Positions 28,661 through 37,125 of a DNA stretch of 44,045 nt are shown here, piece after piece (positions within the stretch are counted from its first letter, which is position 1; every line of letters starts with the position of its first letter). The stretch comes from Bacillus thermozeamaize (lineage in GTDB: Bacteria > Bacillota > Bacilli > ZCTH02-B2): contig LZRT01000142.1 of the NCBI GenBank assembly GCA_002159075.1, positions 1-44,045 of the forward strand. The letters are read 5' to 3'. The notes beneath the pieces were generated by a model, which saw only the letters and a list, made by a program, of their open reading frames with translations, ran no database searches and was not told where the DNA came from. The position numbers and the translations under genes were made by a program.

Positions 28661-29812
28661 CTACTGAAGAATTTCCCGGTAGATGGCCATGTGCCTGGCG
28701 GTGAACGTCTGCAACGAAAACTCCTCCCTGACGCGCCGCTGAAGCTGTTCAGAAAGCTGCCGCAATCGTTCCGGATGCGCAAACAGCGCCCGCAAGGTGG
28801 CGGTTAAGCCGGCGACATCCCCTGGCTCCACCAGGCACTCCTCCGGCAACAGATCCGGAATTCCTCCGACACGCGTGGCCACCACCGGTGTCCCCGCCTT
28901 GATCGATTCCAGGATCACGTAGGGAAAACTTTCGCTCCTGGAAGTCAACACGGACAGGTCGGCCGAGGCCAGCAGCGCTTCCACATCCTCCCTGAAACCC
29001 ATCAAGCGGACATGAGAAGTCAGGTCCAGCGAATAGACAAGCTGCTGGAGACTCTCCCGTTCCGGCCCGTCTCCGACCACCAGCGCCTTGACCGGCCTGT
29101 TTTCCTTCAACAGGAGGGACAAACTTTTCAGGAACAGGGGAATATCCTTGACGGGATGGAGGCGGCCCACCATGATCAGCAGGCGGTCCTCCGGCCGCAA
29201 GGTTAACCCGGCCATCTCGGACAGCTGCTGACGTGAATAAGCCGGCGCAGGGTCGTTCAGATCGATCCCATTATACACCACGCTGATGCGCTCCGCCGGA
29301 AATCCCTGCGCTGTCAATTGTTGGGCAAAGGTGCGCGACACCGCGATGTAATGGTCGAAACGTTTCAATGCCCAGAGGTTCAAGCGGGTAAAGAGAAGCC
29401 TTTTCCACCAGGGCTGGTGGATGTAATCCTGATGGATGTCGCTGTGAATCGTGGTCACAAATCGGAGCGGCATGCCGTTCCCGCCCGTTTTTTGCCGCTC
29501 CTTTTTCAGGGCGGCAGCGACAAAATTGGCCCTCCCGCCGTGACTGTGGAAAATCGTATACCCTTCTTCCGCAATCCGGCGGGAAAGCTCCCTGACCACA
29601 CGCATGTCGCGGCGACTGGCCTGTTCAACCAGGGAGACAGGCAACCCCGCTGCCATCGCCTGCTCATACACGGGACCCTGGATCAGACAAACCAGATGGA
29701 TCGGAATCTGAGAGGACAGTTCCTTGAGCAGGGTAAGCACGTGTTTTCGGGAGCCGCCTGTCTCGCCGCCGCTGATGAGCATCAGCACTTTTGGCGTTTG
29801 ACGTTGGGGCAT
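28661..29812 (-). CDS. GT4-family glycosyltransferase
   Basis: A 383-residue GT-B fold retaining glycosyltransferase of the wall-polysaccharide cluster. The N-terminal domain begins VLMLISGGETGGSRKH; the linker VYNGIDLNDP and the C-terminal donor site with EX7E-type signature (SRSESFPYVILESIKAGTPV, then RVGGIPDLL) are present. It would add one sugar to a lipid-linked acceptor on the cytoplasmic face. AAGGAGG is well placed before ATG 29812. It is 58 bp after the nucleotide-sugar dehydrogenase. Donor sugar unknown; the dehydrogenase product (a uronic acid) is one candidate. Confidence 0.88.
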   Translation of the reverse strand: MPQRQTPKVLMLISGGETGGSRKHVLTLLKELSSQIPIHLVCLIQGPVYEQAMAAGLPVSLVEQASRRDMRVVRELSRRIAEEGYTIFHSHGGRANFVAAALKKERQKTGGNGMPLRFVTTIHSDIHQDYIHQPWWKRLLFTRLNLWALKRFDHYIAVSRTFAQQLTAQGFPAERISVVYNGIDLNDPAPAYSRQQLSEMAGLTLRPEDRLLIMVGRLHPVKDIPLFLKSLSLLLKENRPVKALVVGDGPERESLQQLVYSLDLTSHVRLMGFREDVEALLASADLSVLTSRSESFPYVILESIKAGTPVVATRVGGIPDLLPEECLVEPGDVAGLTATLRALFAHPERLRQLSEQLQRRVREEFSLQTFTARHMAIYREILQ

Positions 29813-29869
29813 CGGGCCGCCTCCTTACCTGATCAGCCTTACAGGGAAACAGCCACTGCGTCTTCTGGC

Positions 29870-31174
29870 TCAGATTTTCCAGAAATCAACCTTCAACCTC
29901 TGCAGTTCTTCTGCCTGGTAGACGTTCCGCGTGTCCACCACAAACAGCTGTTCCGCAGCCAGCGAACGCCACTCCGCGATCCTGTCAAAGGGGATCTCCG
30001 CCTGCCGTGCCAGGATCATGATGACATCCGCCCCCCGCACAGCTTCGGTAAAGTCCGCCACCTTGTAAGGATACTGGGTCGGCACCGCCGGATCGTATGC
30101 CTTGACCTGGTAGCCTTCCTGCTGCAGCAGGCGAATCGTCTCGAGCGGCGGACTGATCCGGTCATCGCTGGAATAATCTTTCATCGCGATGCCGAGCACC
30201 GTCACGCGCACATCCTGCGGCCGGCGCTGCCTCTTTTGTGCCCAGAGATTGACCTGCTCGACAAGCAGCCCGGGAATCGAGTCATTGATCTGACGAGCCA
30301 GCCGCAACAAATGGAGCGGCACATTCATCTCCTCCGCCTTCGGCAACAGATAGTACAAGGCATTGGGCAAGCAGTATCCGCCCACACCGGGACCGGGTGT
30401 CAACAGATTGACACGTTTGTGCGTGTTGGCCACCCGGATCACTTCGTGAATGTCGATACCCAGCGCCTCGGTAAAACGGGCAAACTCCTGCACCATCGCG
30501 ATGTTCACATCGCGCGAAACATTTTCAAATACTTTGCTGGCTTCCACCACCATCATGTCGCTGGCGCGGTAAATGGGAGCCCGTGTGGTCACCTTGGCGA
30601 TGATCGCCTCGGCCGCGGCTGCCGAACGGCCATTGACACCTGCCAGAACGGCCGGCATGCTTTCAAATTCCTCGAATGCTTTGCCTTCGGCAATCCGCTC
30701 CGAACAATACGCCAGATCAAAATCCTCTCCGGCCACAAGACCGCTGGTCTCCTCCAGGATCTGACGGAGCATGCCGCCCGTCATGCCCGGGATGACCGTG
30801 CTGCGGATGATCACCACCTGACCAGGTTCCAGGTATTGGCCGATGCTGGACATCGCGGACCGCAAGTAAGAAGTATCCGGATCCCCGGATTGAATCGGAA
30901 TGCCGACGGTGACAACGATGGCCAGCGACCCCGGAATGGCTTCACTGTAATCCGTCGTCGCCCGGAAGCGACCGCTCTGCAGCTCTTCCTGAAGGATTTG
31001 GCGAATGCCTTTTCCCGCGTAACTTTCCAGATGATGGGTAATGCCCCGGTTAATCTCCTCCACCAGCGCGGCATTGGTGTCCACGCCGATGACAGGCGTC
31101 CCTTTCATCGCAAAACTCAGTGACAATGGCAGCCCGATATATCCCAGGCCGATCACGGCGACACGTTCTCGCAT
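29870..31174 (-). CDS. Nucleotide-sugar (UDP-ManNAc/UDP-glucose type) dehydrogenase
   Basis: A 434-residue NAD-dependent enzyme that oxidises a UDP-sugar twice to the uronic acid. The Rossmann motif VAVIGLGYIGLPLSLSFA is at the start, and the catalytic cysteine lies in GPGVGGYCLPNALYYL near residue 255. The third domain ends with the usual sugar-binding region. The GVGGYC spelling is nearer to WecC-type than to UDP-glucose dehydrogenases (GGSCFPKD), favouring UDP-ManNAcA or a similar acetamido uronic acid, but this is not firm. ATG 31174 is preferred over GTG 31177 (GGGGAAG upstream). It supplies a negatively charged sugar, so the polymer is probably anionic. Confidence 0.88.
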   Translation of the reverse strand: MRERVAVIGLGYIGLPLSLSFAMKGTPVIGVDTNAALVEEINRGITHHLESYAGKGIRQILQEELQSGRFRATTDYSEAIPGSLAIVVTVGIPIQSGDPDTSYLRSAMSSIGQYLEPGQVVIIRSTVIPGMTGGMLRQILEETSGLVAGEDFDLAYCSERIAEGKAFEEFESMPAVLAGVNGRSAAAAEAIIAKVTTRAPIYRASDMMVVEASKVFENVSRDVNIAMVQEFARFTEALGIDIHEVIRVANTHKRVNLLTPGPGVGGYCLPNALYYLLPKAEEMNVPLHLLRLARQINDSIPGLLVEQVNLWAQKRQRRPQDVRVTVLGIAMKDYSSDDRISPPLETIRLLQQEGYQVKAYDPAVPTQYPYKVADFTEAVRGADVIMILARQAEIPFDRIAEWRSLAAEQLFVVDTRNVYQAEELQRLKVDFWKI

Positions 31175-31211
31175 CACTCTTCCCCTTTTTCCTATATTTT
31201 ACAACAAACAT

Positions 31212-31227
31212 GGCACCCTGTGGTGCC
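31212..31227. repeat. Small hairpin between the LCP and dehydrogenase genes
   Basis: GGCACC and GGTGCC with a four-base loop. On the minus strand ATGTTTGTTGT follows, so it is at best a weak attenuator inside the cluster. Confidence 0.4.
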
Positions 31228-31268
31228 ACGCTGCATCATCATGTGCTGCATAAACATGTACGCTAAAA

Positions 31269-32423
31269 CTAAAAGATCATGCTCCAGAGTTCGTTTAACT
31301 TGTCTAGCCAGTCGGGGCGCTCCTTCTCATGCTGGGCGTCATCTCCTCCTGCACGCTCTCTCACCTCGGCCGACGAAGCCAGCTGCTGATTTGCCGCCGG
31401 CGTGAGAGGAGGAGCCGCATCGTTCCCCGCCTGCACATCCGGTTCGGCGTCCATGCGGGCGACCAGTTCGTCATGAATGCGCTGGCGCTCTTCCTTATCG
31501 ACGAGAATGTACCAAAGATTTTGGGGCCCCATTCGCGTGCTGGTCCCTTGCATGGTCAACGAATCGATATCCGATCCTTTCAGATTCCGGAATTGCGCCA
31601 TCAGATGAGGAATCTCTTTGGGAGGGATATTGTGCTGCACATTGTCTCCCAGGATATCCAGCATGGCAAACAGATTGTCCAGATTCCGCAAGGATACCGC
31701 CTGATCGACCAGGGCCCGGATCACTTGTTGCTGACGCCGGTTCCGGCCGAGATCCCCTTCCGCGTCATGGCGAAAGCGGGCATATCCGAGCGCCTCCTCC
31801 CCATTGAGGACCTGCAGCCCTGGCCGCAGGTTGATACGGGCATCCGATGAATGATACACCATCCGTTTTTCCACGTCGATTTCGATGCCGCCCAGTTCAT
31901 CAATCAACTCTTCAAATCCCTTGAAATTGATAATCACATAATAATCAACGGGAATGTCAAGGAATCGTTCCACCGTCTTCAACATCGTACCCGTGCCATA
32001 GTTATAGGCGTGGTTGATCTTGTCCTGCTTTCCCCTGCCGGCAATCTCCACATAGGTATCACGCGGAATCGACAACAGGGTGACCTTCTGTGTCTTGGGA
32101 TTTGCGGCCGCCAGGATGATCGTGTCCGGCCGTCCCCGATCGCCTTTCCCGCGGGAATCGGTCCCCATCAACAGAACCGTAAACGGTTCATCCTTCTTTT
32201 TCTTGACCGGCTCAATGGGCAAATCCTGATCGCTGGAAGCCTCCACAGGCTGATAGGTCTTGTGAAGGGTATTCCAAACCTTAAACCCGGCAAAGCCGAT
32301 AAATGCCACCATCAACACCGACAGCAGCAGCACCACGCGCCGCAGGGTACGGTATCTTTTTTTCGGCTTTCTCCCTTTGGAACGCATGCGCCCTCGGGAG
32401 TGTTTTTCAGAACGCGGTTCCAC
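31269..32423 (-). CDS. LytR-CpsA-Psr (LCP) family wall-polymer ligase
   Basis: A 384-residue protein with a basic cytoplasmic N-terminus (KGRKPKKRYRTLRR), one membrane helix (VVLLLSVLMVAFIGFAG) and an external LCP domain from about residue 75. Core motifs are VLLMGTDSRGKGDRGRPDT, LLSIPRDTYVEI and the conserved basic and acidic residues around GYARFRHDAEGDLGRNRRQ. LCP enzymes move polymers from undecaprenyl pyrophosphate to peptidoglycan. The likely start is GTG 32423 with AAAGGGG upstream. It follows the TagO-type gene by 32 bp, so the enzymes for the first and last steps are made together. Confidence 0.92.
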   Translation of the reverse strand: MEPRSEKHSRGRMRSKGRKPKKRYRTLRRVVLLLSVLMVAFIGFAGFKVWNTLHKTYQPVEASSDQDLPIEPVKKKKDEPFTVLLMGTDSRGKGDRGRPDTIILAAANPKTQKVTLLSIPRDTYVEIAGRGKQDKINHAYNYGTGTMLKTVERFLDIPVDYYVIINFKGFEELIDELGGIEIDVEKRMVYHSSDARINLRPGLQVLNGEEALGYARFRHDAEGDLGRNRRQQQVIRALVDQAVSLRNLDNLFAMLDILGDNVQHNIPPKEIPHLMAQFRNLKGSDIDSLTMQGTSTRMGPQNLWYILVDKEERQRIHDELVARMDAEPDVQAGNDAAPPLTPAANQQLASSAEVRERAGGDDAQHEKERPDWLDKLNELWSMIF

Positions 32424-32455
32424 GCGAAGGACCCCTTTCTCTCCTCTCCGAGTGC

Positions 32456-33562
32456 TTACGGCTTCTTGGACTCGGAACTGAAGCTGACTCTCAGGCGGTA
32501 CTGCACCCGTTTCAACAGGTTGATGACCGGCTGATACCGCTTGCTGACGAGACCAATTTTTTCCACGCCAATCTCCGCCGCGATCAGGATGATGATCACC
32601 AAAACGATGGCTTCCAGCGCGGTGGCCTGCGAGAGAAAGACCGCCAGCATCCCGAAGATGGCTGCAATCCCATAAATGCTAAGCACCGTTTGCCGGTGAG
32701 TCAGGCCCATTTCCAGTAGCCGGTGGTGGAGATGGTTCCGATCCGGCTGCATGACCGGCTTCTTATGGAGAAGACGGCGGATGATCGCGAAAAATGTGTC
32801 GGAAATGGGCACCGCCAGGATCAGAATCGGAATCACCAGGCTGACGAAAGTCACCTGCTTGAATCCGAGCAAGGACAAGACAGCCAGGCTGTAACCAAGA
32901 AACAGCGAACCGGAATCACCCATGAAAATCTGCGCCGGGTGAAAGTTGTAAAAGAGAAACCCGATCACGCTCCCAAGCAACAGGCTGCACAGAAATACCA
33001 CCGGCCAGTTGCCCATGATCACCGCCATCACCAGCATCGACGTGGTGGCGATGGCCGCGACCCCTGCAGCCAAGCCGTCCAGCCCGTCGATCAGGTTCAC
33101 CGCATTGGTCACGCCAATCACCCAGATCAGGGTGACCGGGATGCTGAGCCATCCCAGAAAGACGCTGTCGCGATCAAAAGGAAGGTTTAACAAATTGACC
33201 TGAAAGCCGTAGATGATCGGCACCAAGGCAGCCAAAAATTGGCCGATCAGCTTGGCGACAGGCGATATCTGAAATTTGTCGTCCAATATTCCTACAAGCA
33301 GGATGATTCCCCCGCCGATCAGCAGCACATACACGGATGGATGTCCTGGCCAGAGCAACAAGAGCGCCACGGTAAACCCAAAGTACATGGCCAGGCCTCC
33401 CAGCCGCGGCATCACCTTGCGATGCACCTTGCGCGAATCCGGCCGGTCCACCGCGCCAATGAAAAAGGCCAAGCGCTTCACCAGGGGTGTCGTGAACGCG
33501 GTCACGAGCAATGCGATGAAAAATCCGATGAATTCATCCATATAAAAGACCAAGCGGCTCAC
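32456..33562 (-). CDS. tagO: TagO/WecA-type undecaprenyl-phosphate GlcNAc-1-phosphate transferase
   Basis: A 368-residue membrane protein of the MraY/WecA family with about 11 helices. It starts lipid-linked polymer synthesis by moving GlcNAc-1-P from UDP-GlcNAc to undecaprenyl phosphate. Diagnostic cytoplasmic motifs are VDRPDSRKVHRKVMPRLGG, NAVNLIDGLDGLAAG, and FNFHPAQIFMGDSGSLFLGY-like (YNFHPAQIFMGDSGS). GTG 33562 is taken as start with AAGG upstream; ATG 33541 is an alternative. A promoter at 33583-33612 precedes it, so it probably heads the wall-polysaccharide unit running to 24304. Confidence 0.92.
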   Translation of the reverse strand: MSRLVFYMDEFIGFFIALLVTAFTTPLVKRLAFFIGAVDRPDSRKVHRKVMPRLGGLAMYFGFTVALLLLWPGHPSVYVLLIGGGIILLVGILDDKFQISPVAKLIGQFLAALVPIIYGFQVNLLNLPFDRDSVFLGWLSIPVTLIWVIGVTNAVNLIDGLDGLAAGVAAIATTSMLVMAVIMGNWPVVFLCSLLLGSVIGFLFYNFHPAQIFMGDSGSLFLGYSLAVLSLLGFKQVTFVSLVIPILILAVPISDTFFAIIRRLLHKKPVMQPDRNHLHHRLLEMGLTHRQTVLSIYGIAAIFGMLAVFLSQATALEAIVLVIIILIAAEIGVEKIGLVSKRYQPVINLLKRVQYRLRVSFSSESKKP

Positions 33563-33582
33563 CCCAAACCTTGCTCTCTTTC

Positions 33583-33612
33583 ACTATACTACCTGCAACG
33601 CTTTTCGTCCAA
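33583..33612 (-). promoter_or_regulatory. Probable sigma-A promoter of the wall-polysaccharide unit
   Basis: TTGGAC (33607-33612) and TATAGT (33583-33588) are 18 bp apart on the minus strand, 20 bp before the TagO-type gene. A TTTATAG tandem pair (33648-33661) lies upstream. Confidence 0.6.
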
Positions 33613-33674
33613 TCCTTGGTCCTTTGTCCGCGAAATATCTTTGTTTGTTTATAGTTTATAGAGTTGTCACGCCT

Positions 33675-34127
33675 TTATAGGTTTTCGTCGCCATCTTCCC
33701 GTTTGGGTCCAATGGCAAGGAGAACCTCCCCTTCTGCCGCCACCTTTCCTTCCACCGTGGCAACACAGCGGGCCCTAGCCATCTGTCCGCGTGCACGAAG
33801 GATCTCCGCTTCGATGCGAAGGCAATCTCCCGGGCGGACCTGTTCGCGAAAGCGCACGCCATCGATCCCGGCAAAAAAGCCAAGGCGTCCTCTGTATTCC
33901 TCCTGGGCCAGCAAGGCGACACCCGTCACCTGAGCCATGGCCTCTACGATCAATACGCCGGGCATCACCGGATAGCCGGGAAAATGCCCCTGAAAAAAGG
34001 GTTCATTGTATGTGACATTTTTCAACCCCACGGCACGCTTGCCAGGCTCGATCTCGATCACCCGGTCAATCATCAAAAACGGATAGCGGTGCGGTAGAAT
34101 GTCCAGCAGTTGTTGGATATCTTTCAT
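33675..34127 (-). CDS. fabZ: 3-hydroxyacyl-[acyl-carrier-protein] dehydratase FabZ
   Basis: A 150-residue hot-dog-fold enzyme that dehydrates 3-hydroxyacyl-ACP in fatty acid elongation. It begins [20 protein letters not shown], has the catalytic His in [14 protein letters not shown] and the catalytic Glu in [12 protein letters not shown]. The start at 34127 has AGGGGG six bases upstream; the open frame continues to 34310 but that part has no FabZ homology. In B. subtilis fabZ also lies just after flhO-flhP. Here a phosphatidyltransferase and an EpuA-like gene come between. Confidence 0.95.
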   Translation of the reverse strand: MKDIQQLLDILPHRYPFLMIDRVIEIEPGKRAVGLKNVTYNEPFFQGHFPGYPVMPGVLIVEAMAQVTGVALLAQEEYRGRLGFFAGIDGVRFREQVRPGDCLRIEAEILRARGQMARARCVATVEGKVAAEGEVLLAIGPKREDGDENL

Positions 34128-34283
34128 CTTTATCCCCCTATGAAGATGAGACGGATCAGGCGGCGCAAAGGTAACGAGAATCGTGCTCCGCCAGGTACCA
34201 GGCAGCGCCAAGGAAAAGTATAAATTCACCGGGCCTGTCAACAATATGTACTGTCCCAAGCTGGTGCTTGGGTTCAGATACAG

Positions 34284-34308
34284 GAGCATCGCCAACGGCG
34301 CGATGCTC
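34284..34308. repeat. Inverted repeat upstream of fabZ
   Basis: GAGCATCG and CGATGCTC pair (8 bp) around a nine-base loop in the 207-bp gap between fabZ and the phosphatidyltransferase gene. There is no T run on the minus strand; on the plus strand ATTTATTTC follows. Function unclear. Confidence 0.55.
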
Positions 34309-34310
34309 AT

Positions 34311-34347
34311 TTATTTCAGAGGCCATTTACTTATTTAAGAGGCGATT
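34311..34347. repeat. 17-bp imperfect direct repeat at the phosphatidyltransferase stop
   Basis: TTATTTCAGAGGCCATT (34311-34327) and TTATTTAAGAGGCGATT (34331-34347) match at 15 of 17 positions, period 20. The second copy includes the stop codon and last codons of the gene at 34335. Confidence 0.75.
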
Positions 34348-34877
34348 CGCTGCTGTCGGCCCTTTTGTAAATAGTTCCAGCTCGTAAAAAAGGAAAAACA
34401 GATGACAAATCCCAGAAAATGGACACTATAGGGCACGTCAAAGACAATCAAAAAAATCGCCACATAAAAGAAGAAAGTGGTCGCTTTTCCCCAATGATCA
34501 GCGGGAATGGGCTGATGTCCCCCGACGGCCAGGAGGGCACCCCCAACAATCATACCCAGATCCCGCAAAAAGACAAGTACGGCCAGCCACCACTGAATGA
34601 CGCCCGATATGACGAGGGACAGGATGACAGACAACATCATCAGCTTGTCAGCCAGCGGATCCAGGATGATTCCCAGCTCCGTCACCAGTTTGAATTTACG
34701 GGCCAGATAACCATCCAGAATGTCGGTCAGCCCTGCCAAGAGAAAAATGCCAAAACCCCACATCATGTGATGCGGAATGCCGGAAAAAAAAACGAAAAAA
34801 TACACAGGCACCAGCAACAAACGGAACGTAGTCAACAGGTTCGGCAGATGTTTCAAGTTCTTCCTCCTCCTCTTCAT
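34335..34877 (-). CDS. pgsA: CDP-alcohol phosphatidyltransferase (PgsA-like)
   Basis: A 180-residue membrane protein with about six helices. The family signature D-x2-DG-x2-AR-x8-G-x3-D-x3-D is complete (DILDGYLARKF followed by GIILDPLADK). It would make phosphatidylglycerol phosphate or another phospholipid from CDP-diacylglycerol. The context is unusual for the main pgsA (normally next to cinA/recA), so this may be a second family member with a different alcohol substrate. ATG 34877 begins MKRRRKNLKHLPNLLTTFR. Confidence 0.8.
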   Translation of the reverse strand: MKRRRKNLKHLPNLLTTFRLLLVPVYFFVFFSGIPHHMMWGFGIFLLAGLTDILDGYLARKFKLVTELGIILDPLADKLMMLSVILSLVISGVIQWWLAVLVFLRDLGMIVGGALLAVGGHQPIPADHWGKATTFFFYVAIFLIVFDVPYSVHFLGFVICFSFFTSWNYLQKGRQQRIAS

Positions 34878-34979
34878 CCGCTCTCTGTCAGGAGGACTTA
34901 TCTACTAATATACCCGAACCTCGCCTGCTGGGCATTGCATCGTTATGGAAGCAGAGGAAAAACATGGCAAACCATCGGA

Positions 34980-35156
34980 TCATGGAGCAAACACCAGGTC
35001 CCAAACGTGCTTCCAGGTGGCCCAGCGAAACACGTCACCCAACGATTCTTTCCCCAACAGGGTATATCCCACCGTCATCCCGAGAAAAAAGCTGAAAAGG
35101 AGGACGGCCGGAAACGAAAGCAGCAGGATCAAAAGCCAACGCCTTTTTTTCCTCAT
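34980..35156 (-). CDS. Small EpuA-like membrane protein (58 residues)
   Basis: A 58-codon gene begins at ATG 35156 and ends at TGA 34980-34982. The protein starts MRKKRRWLLILLLSFPAVLL, continues with FSFFLGMTVGYTLLG and ends with GDVFRWATWKHVWDLVFAP. A basic start, one membrane helix with a G-x3-GY turn and an aromatic C-terminal tail match the EpuA family (PF11772), often mislabelled as an RNA polymerase beta subunit. GGTGATGATG precedes it. It is 15 bp after the FlhP-type gene, so it is probably translated from the same message. Function unknown. Confidence 0.75.
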   Translation of the reverse strand: MRKKRRWLLILLLSFPAVLLFSFFLGMTVGYTLLGKESLGDVFRWATWKHVWDLVFAP

Positions 35157-35170
35157 TCTGTCATCATCAC

Positions 35171-36013
35171 CTATCCGCGAAGCGAGTTGGCCAGACCCAA
35201 CAGGCGATCAGCCGAACTTAACACCTGCGCATTCAACTGGTAAGCGCGCTGGGCAAGCATCAGCTGGCTGATCTCCCAGGCCAAATCGACGTTGGAAGCC
35301 TCCAGATAACCCTGACGAATCGAAACGGTTCCTTCTCCGCGCATTCCTATGGGAATCGCTTCCCAGACAGGCGGATCACCCGGCTGGTTGCCTGCCAGCA
35401 CGGCGTCAGGAATGCGATAGCGGTTTTCCCCGATGGACTCCAGGATATCGGATGAACGAAAACGAACGAGGGAAATCGCCTGATTCAGGGTTTCAACCTG
35501 TCCGTTTTCCCGTTCTATCGTCATGCGTCCCTGCGGATCGACGATCAGCTTGCGGAAGCGCGGCAACACCAGCGGCTGGCCATCCGTTCCCAGCAGCCGG
35601 TGTCCGGAAGCGGTCACCAGATGCCAGTTGCCATCCCCCGCCGGCGAAAGGTGAAAATTGCCGTCACGCGTATACCAGGTCTCGCCGTCTGCCCCTTCCA
35701 ACGCAAAAAAGGCATCTCCCTGGATCATCCAGTCCAGCTCCCGTTCCGTGTGCAGCGGCTGTCCCGCCCGCCAATCCGCCAGCGTTCCAGCCAGCCGCAC
35801 GCCGTTCCCCTGGCGAAGCCCTTCCACTGTCAAACGGCCCTGGGCTCCCAGCTGCCGGGGCTGCTGAAGATAGGCCAGGAACAGGTCACCGAACGCCGCT
35901 TCCCGGCTTTTATAACCGGTCGTCTGAAGATTGGCCAGGTTGTGGGAAGTGATGTCAATGGCCTGCTGGCTGCTGCGCATGGCCATCGCGGACATCAGAA
36001 CAGAAGGGTTCAT
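35171..36013 (-). CDS. flhP: Flagellar hook-basal body (rod) protein, FlhP/FlgG type
   Basis: A 280-residue axial protein. The N-terminal rod signature SSQQAIDITSHNLANLQTTG and the C-terminal LEASNVDLAWEISQLMLAQR followed by AYQLNAQVLSSAD are the conserved coiled-coil ends of the FlgG family. The middle has the usual beta-rich core (GDAFFALEGADGETWYTRDG). It would build the distal rod of the flagellum. GGAGGTGAACCG precedes ATG 36013. It is 17 bp downstream of the FlhO-type gene, the same pair as in B. subtilis. Confidence 0.9.
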   Translation of the reverse strand: MNPSVLMSAMAMRSSQQAIDITSHNLANLQTTGYKSREAAFGDLFLAYLQQPRQLGAQGRLTVEGLRQGNGVRLAGTLADWRAGQPLHTERELDWMIQGDAFFALEGADGETWYTRDGNFHLSPAGDGNWHLVTASGHRLLGTDGQPLVLPRFRKLIVDPQGRMTIERENGQVETLNQAISLVRFRSSDILESIGENRYRIPDAVLAGNQPGDPPVWEAIPIGMRGEGTVSIRQGYLEASNVDLAWEISQLMLAQRAYQLNAQVLSSADRLLGLANSLRG

Positions 36014-36030
36014 CGGTTCACCTCCGCTTG

Positions 36031-36861
36031 CTACACGCGCCCGATTTCATTTACGGTTTTGTCCAGCGTCTTGTCGTACGATTGGATGACGCGCTGATTG
36101 GCTTCATAAGCCCGTCCCGCCAGCATCAGATTGACCATGCTGCGGGCCGGATCGACATTGGAACGTTCCAGGAACCCTTGCCTGATCACCCCCGCCGCAG
36201 GCGCAGGCGGCGGAAGCTCCCCGTCCTGCATGCGATACACCCCGTCTCCTTCCCTGATCAGGGAATAGGGGTCATCCACCGTCACCGTGGCCAGATACAG
36301 CGGCTGATCCGGCATCGGATCATTGTCATACAGGATGCGTCCTTCAGGGGTGATGCGGAAAGGACCGTCAACAGCAATCGGCTCCAGGACGGGAGCTTGT
36401 CCGGCCGGCGGCTGACGGAAGCCCATCACACGATACCCTTGCGGCGTCACCCACTGACCCAGCTGGTCCTTCGTCCATTGCCCGGCACGCGTCAACGCAT
36501 AGGTACCATCCGGCAATTGGATCGTGAAAAAGGTGACCGGCATCTGTCCTGTCTCCGGATCCGGACGGGGATCGTCCAGGATGGCCACATGCAAGGGCTG
36601 GCCCGTTTCAACAGGGGTTCCTTGCTGGAACAGGGGCAGCCGTTCATCCACCAGGACGCCGTGAGGAAGGGAACCCAGCTGGGGCGCTCTCCCCCTCGTC
36701 CCGCCCAGCCGCCAGACGAGGTATTCGGGAAACGTCCTCATCACGGCCTCTTCCGCCTTGAAACCAATGGTGTTCAGATTGGCCAGGTTGTTGCTGACCG
36801 TATCATGCCACCGCTGGCTGATCATCATCCCGGCAGTGGCCAGGTCCAGTCCACGTAACAT
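36031..36861 (-). CDS. flhO: Flagellar hook-basal body (rod) protein, FlhO/FlgF type
   Basis: A 276-residue rod protein opening MLRGLDLATAGMMISQRWHD and VSNNLANLNTIGFKAEE, with the matching C-terminal ERSNVDPARSMVNLMLAGRA and YEANQRVIQSYDKTLDKTVN. Both ends should form the coiled-coil of flagellar axial proteins. GAGGGAGG lies close before ATG 36861. First gene of the rod pair; the next upstream gene is spoIIID, whereas B. subtilis has mbl in between. Confidence 0.9.
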   Translation of the reverse strand: MLRGLDLATAGMMISQRWHDTVSNNLANLNTIGFKAEEAVMRTFPEYLVWRLGGTRGRAPQLGSLPHGVLVDERLPLFQQGTPVETGQPLHVAILDDPRPDPETGQMPVTFFTIQLPDGTYALTRAGQWTKDQLGQWVTPQGYRVMGFRQPPAGQAPVLEPIAVDGPFRITPEGRILYDNDPMPDQPLYLATVTVDDPYSLIREGDGVYRMQDGELPPPAPAAGVIRQGFLERSNVDPARSMVNLMLAGRAYEANQRVIQSYDKTLDKTVNEIGRV

Positions 36862-37125
36862 GCTTTCCCTCCCTCGGCCTTTGCTTCATCTCCTCTGTTG
36901 CGAACAACCTATGTATTCATGTGTATGCATGCCAAACTTTTCAGCTCAGAAACTTGTCCCCGTTCATGCGTGAGAAGAGGCGGTACCCGTTCGTACCACC
37001 GGATGATCACTGTGTTGGAATTCGCGTTTCGCCAATACCGCCTTATTGGTTATTCGCCACCGGCTTGAAAATTCCTGCCAGATCCCCACTTTTTTCGATC
37101 CATTTCGCGGCGATTCGTCAAAACC
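36862..37125. other. Gene-free gap between spoIIID and the rod genes
   Basis: A 264-bp stretch with no coding sequence I can support and no mbl remnant. The promoter of the rod genes should lie here; I see no unambiguous boxes and no clear terminator for spoIIID. Confidence 0.5.

Noticed and set aside
28480-28782. N-terminal extension of the MurJ frame
   Set aside because: The 101 extra codons run through tandem repeats, are not MurJ-like, and MESRKHF at 28479 gives the normal family length.
29318-31123. 601-codon plus-strand frame opposite the glycosyltransferase and dehydrogenase genes
   Set aside because: It spans two real genes and their gap in antisense, with no domain; long only because of the GC-rich codon pattern.
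31201-31268. Possible terminator dividing the polymer unit
   Set aside because: The stem is only six pairs and lacks a real T run, so the LCP and dehydrogenase genes are more likely co-transcribed.
34128-34310. 61-codon N-terminal extension of FabZ
   Set aside because: No homology, includes a hairpin, and the ATG at 34127 has a strong ribosome site.
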